NCBI RefSeq assembly: GCF_036370855.1
Contig: NC_088100.1
Coordinates: 33,988,563-34,052,562, forward strand
Reading direction: 5' to 3'
DNA from: Dromaius novaehollandiae
Lineage: Eukaryota; Chordata; Aves; Casuariiformes; Dromaiidae
Length of the DNA: 64,000 nucleotides
Under the pieces are notes generated by a model. It did no database searches. It had not been told where the DNA came from and was given only the letters and a program-made list of their open reading frames with translations. This document shows positions 62,351-64,000 of this stretch, piece after piece. The first letter of the stretch is position 1. Each line of letters begins with the position of its first letter. Both the position numbers and the translations under genes were made by a program.

Positions 62351-63104
62351 ACATTCTGTACATATTTTGCTCTACATGGCTGCTTGGGGATGAGAAAATT
62401 CAAAAGACTATAAACACTTGCATATCAAAACAGAGAAATGCAAACAAGTCGTAAATGAAGGATTAACTCACTCAATTTCCAATTCAAAGAAAGAGGAGTA
62501 GATATGGGCTACTGGAAAGCTTAAATATTAATGGGGTTGCTGTGGATACTTATACCAACTATTTAACATTTGTTTCGACACGTGTGCCATTTCTGCCATC
62601 CCTTATCACGCGTGTGATCCCGCCGGGGGTCACGTTAGAGAGCTCCTGTTCGCAGCTGCCTGCGGTGGAGGAGGAAGCGCAGTGACGAGAGGAAGAAGGT
62701 GAAATTCTCTGTGTGGAGGCGACCGGCGGAGGGGCTGTGGAGACACCGCGGCAGCCACCAAGCTCCGCTGGTGGAAACGTCGGTGCCACGTGTCGGCCGC
62801 TCCTCGCGAGCCGGTGCCCGCAGCCGGAGCACAGCACGCTGCTCCTTGCGGCTCCTTTGAAAGTTGGCGGTGCGCGTGCCCCCCGGAAGCTGCGCGCCAA
62901 GGACACCCCAAACTCCACCGGTCCCTCGATGCCCCAAGGGCCGTGGGCGGGGGTCGCGTCAGCGGCCGCCCCGCTGCGTCCGGGGACCCGACGGCGCGCG
63001 TTGCGGGGGGAGCGCCGCTCCGCGCCGCCACCTGCGGGCGCCCCCGGCCCCTCAGCGCGCGCGCTCCCCCCGCGGGGCGGGGCGGCCCGGGAGCCGGCCG
63101 CGGC

Positions 63105-63114
63105 GTCACGTGAG
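63105..63114. promoter_or_regulatory. E-box / CRE-like site GTCACGTGAG
   Basis: The CACGTG core, flanked by GT and AG, suits bHLH-zip factors such as USF or the TFE family. It lies next to a GC box (63074-63083) inside the CpG island, a common proximal-promoter arrangement. Factor identity is inferred. Confidence 0.5.
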
Positions 63115-63318
63115 GCAGCGGCCGGCCGCACGCGGCTGCGGGCGCGGGGGGGCGCCGGGGGCGCCCGCCGAGCCCCGGCAATAAACGGCGCCCAAAGCGC
63201 GCGCGGCTCCCGCTGCGCCCCGCCGGCTCCGGGCGCGCCTGGCGGAGCGGCCGGGGCTGCGGAGCATCTCCCGTTGTTGTTGTTTGGGGTGGGGTTTTTC
63301 TAGGGCTTTTTTCTGTTT

Positions 63319-63340
63319 TTTTTTTTTTTTTTTTTCTTTT
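63319..63340. repeat. T-rich run inside the CpG island
   Basis: A stretch of about 19 T, then C and four more T. It interrupts the GC-rich island and adjoins the candidate minus-strand donor, so on that strand it would be an A-rich start of the intron. Confidence 0.85.
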
Positions 63341-63343
63341 TGC

Positions 63344-63358
63344 AAACTCACCTTGATG
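63344..63358 (-). other. Candidate 5' splice site on the minus strand
   Basis: Read on the minus strand, CATCAAG|GTGAGTTT is a near-consensus donor with the exon ending at 63352. It is followed leftward by an A-rich intron-like run. Alternative minus-strand donors are GCGAG|GTACGG (exon end 63448) and TCCAT|GTAAGTCC (exon end 63763), the last only eight bases after an ATG. Plus-strand donors nearby (such as GAG|GTACCG at 63939) look weaker. Confidence 0.45.
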
Positions 63359-63381
63359 CGCCGGGGAGTTCAACGCCCGTC

Positions 63382-63397
63382 CGCAGCAGGGGGAGCT
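63382..63397 (+). promoter_or_regulatory. CTCF-like motif, weaker
   Basis: CGCAGCAGGGGGAGCT resembles the CTCF core (CAGCAGGGGGCGCT) with one unfavourable base. It lies beside the candidate exon end at 63352. GC-rich islands yield such words by chance, so confidence is low. Confidence 0.35.
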
Positions 63398-64000
63398 TCG
63401 TTTTCCTGCGCGCACCGAGCGTCGGCACCGCTGCTCCCCGACCGTACCTCGCTGCGGCGGGGGCCGCCGGGCTCCCGGCGGGAGCTGCCGAGCCCGGCAG
63501 GGAGAGCTGCTCCGCGCCGCCGCCGCCGCAGCTGGGATTTACTCGCTCGCCGACGCGCGGGGCCGCGGCCGCGCAGCTGCCGGGGCGCGGAGGAGACGCC
63601 GGAGCGGCGTGTGGGAGTGTGCAACGCCGGGGGACTTCCCGTCTGCTGGCCCGCCGTGCCCCCGCCCGGGGCCGGCCCGGGCTCCCCGCCGCCCGCCGGG
63701 CTGCCCGCGGGCTGCCGCCGCCGCTGAGACTCGCAGCACTTTTGTTACTTTCGCGGACTTACATGGACATCTGCCGGGAGCGCGCCTAGCCCGCGGGGCC
63801 GCGTCCCGCCCGCACCGCGGGGAGCAGCGAGCTCGCGTCCCCCCGGGGCGCTCTCCGCGCCGACCGCCGCCGCCGGGAGCCAGAGCAACAGCTTGCCCGG
63901 CCGGGCGAAGCGCCGCGGGAGGGCGGGGGCAGCGAGAGGTACCGCCGAGCCCCGGCGCGCAGACCTCCCCCCGCCGCGCCGCGCCGCTGCCCGCCGCCCC

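Larger units (their letters stand above)
62600..64000 (-). promoter_or_regulatory. Large CpG island running off the right edge (promoter / first exon of an unidentified gene)
   Basis: About 1.4 kb of extreme GC and CpG density, interrupted by a T-rich stretch (63280-63350). It contains GC boxes (GGGGCGGGGC at 63074-63083), an E-box/CRE-like GTCACGTGAG (63105-63114), another E-box ACACGTGT (62578-62585) and a CTCF-like word at 63382-63397. No TATA box is obvious. The open frames, up to 261 codons on the minus strand, are Arg, Pro, Ala and Gly runs. Good splice donors read on the minus strand, so I assign that strand provisionally; a bidirectional or plus-strand promoter is possible. Confidence 0.75.

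Noticed and set aside
62630..63415. Minus-strand open frame of 261 codons in the right-edge CpG island
   Set aside because: It is made of Arg, Pro, Ala and Gly runs, begins at a GTG rather than an ATG, and overlaps long open frames on the plus strand (62713-63303). High GC content removes stop codons; no domain is visible.
63763..63789. Short plus-strand frame MDICRERA as the start of a protein
   Set aside because: Only eight codons before a stop. It may be an upstream reading frame or chance, and the overlapping minus-strand reading contains a better donor.
1..64000. CRISPR arrays, bacterial operons, tRNA or rRNA genes
   Set aside because: No regularly spaced direct repeats, no tRNA-like A and B boxes with cloverleaf pairing that I could recognise, no rRNA sequence, and the repeat content is that of a vertebrate nuclear genome.

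Overview
This looks like AT-rich, non-coding nuclear DNA from a sauropsid, most probably a bird; a crocodilian or turtle cannot be excluded. The interspersed repeats I can recognise are mainly CR1 LINEs with the typical GATTCTATGA-like 3' ends, plus old MIR-type (CORE) SINE scraps. There are short simple repeats and two sharp CpG islands. I see no L1 or Alu. No multi-codon protein-coding exon with clear homology is visible, and most open frames are chance frames. Family calls were made by eye without a database.

Layout. 1-27 kb: unannotated AT-rich sequence with four MIR-like pieces or CR1 tails, an (AG)n microsatellite, a Z-DNA-type GT/GC tract, a long polypyrimidine tract and a small GC patch near 14.8 kb carrying CCAAT and YY1-like motifs. 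27-31 kb: a reverse CR1 tail, a MIR scrap, then the most informative repeat, a forward CR1 that keeps parts of ORF1 (including the end of its SGNH esterase), part of the endonuclease, and the 3' end, but has lost reverse transcriptase through an internal deletion. 31.9-35 kb: a heavily decayed Ty3/Gypsy-type pol on the minus strand. Zinc knuckle, protease-like segment, RNase H and the zinc, core and C-terminal parts of integrase occur in canonical order; the interior holds a MIR-like piece and a GC-rich block. 35-53 kb: mostly featureless, with a minor GC-rich patch near 38.5 kb. 53.3-53.8 kb: a CpG island entered through a duplicated G-run unit, with a CTCF-type motif, and ending in a possible 14-codon first exon with a strong plus-strand splice donor. 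54-62 kb: unannotated except for a reverse CR1 tail, and a second CTCF-type motif at 61.94 kb. 62.6-64 kb: a large CpG island running off the right edge.

Interpretation. The right-edge island is almost certainly a promoter or first exon. The best splice donors in it read on the minus strand (exon ends at 63352, 63448 or 63763), so much of the window could be the first intron of a minus-strand gene that begins at or beyond the right edge. The 53.7 kb island has its donor on the plus strand and may be a separate, divergent start. I could not name either gene.
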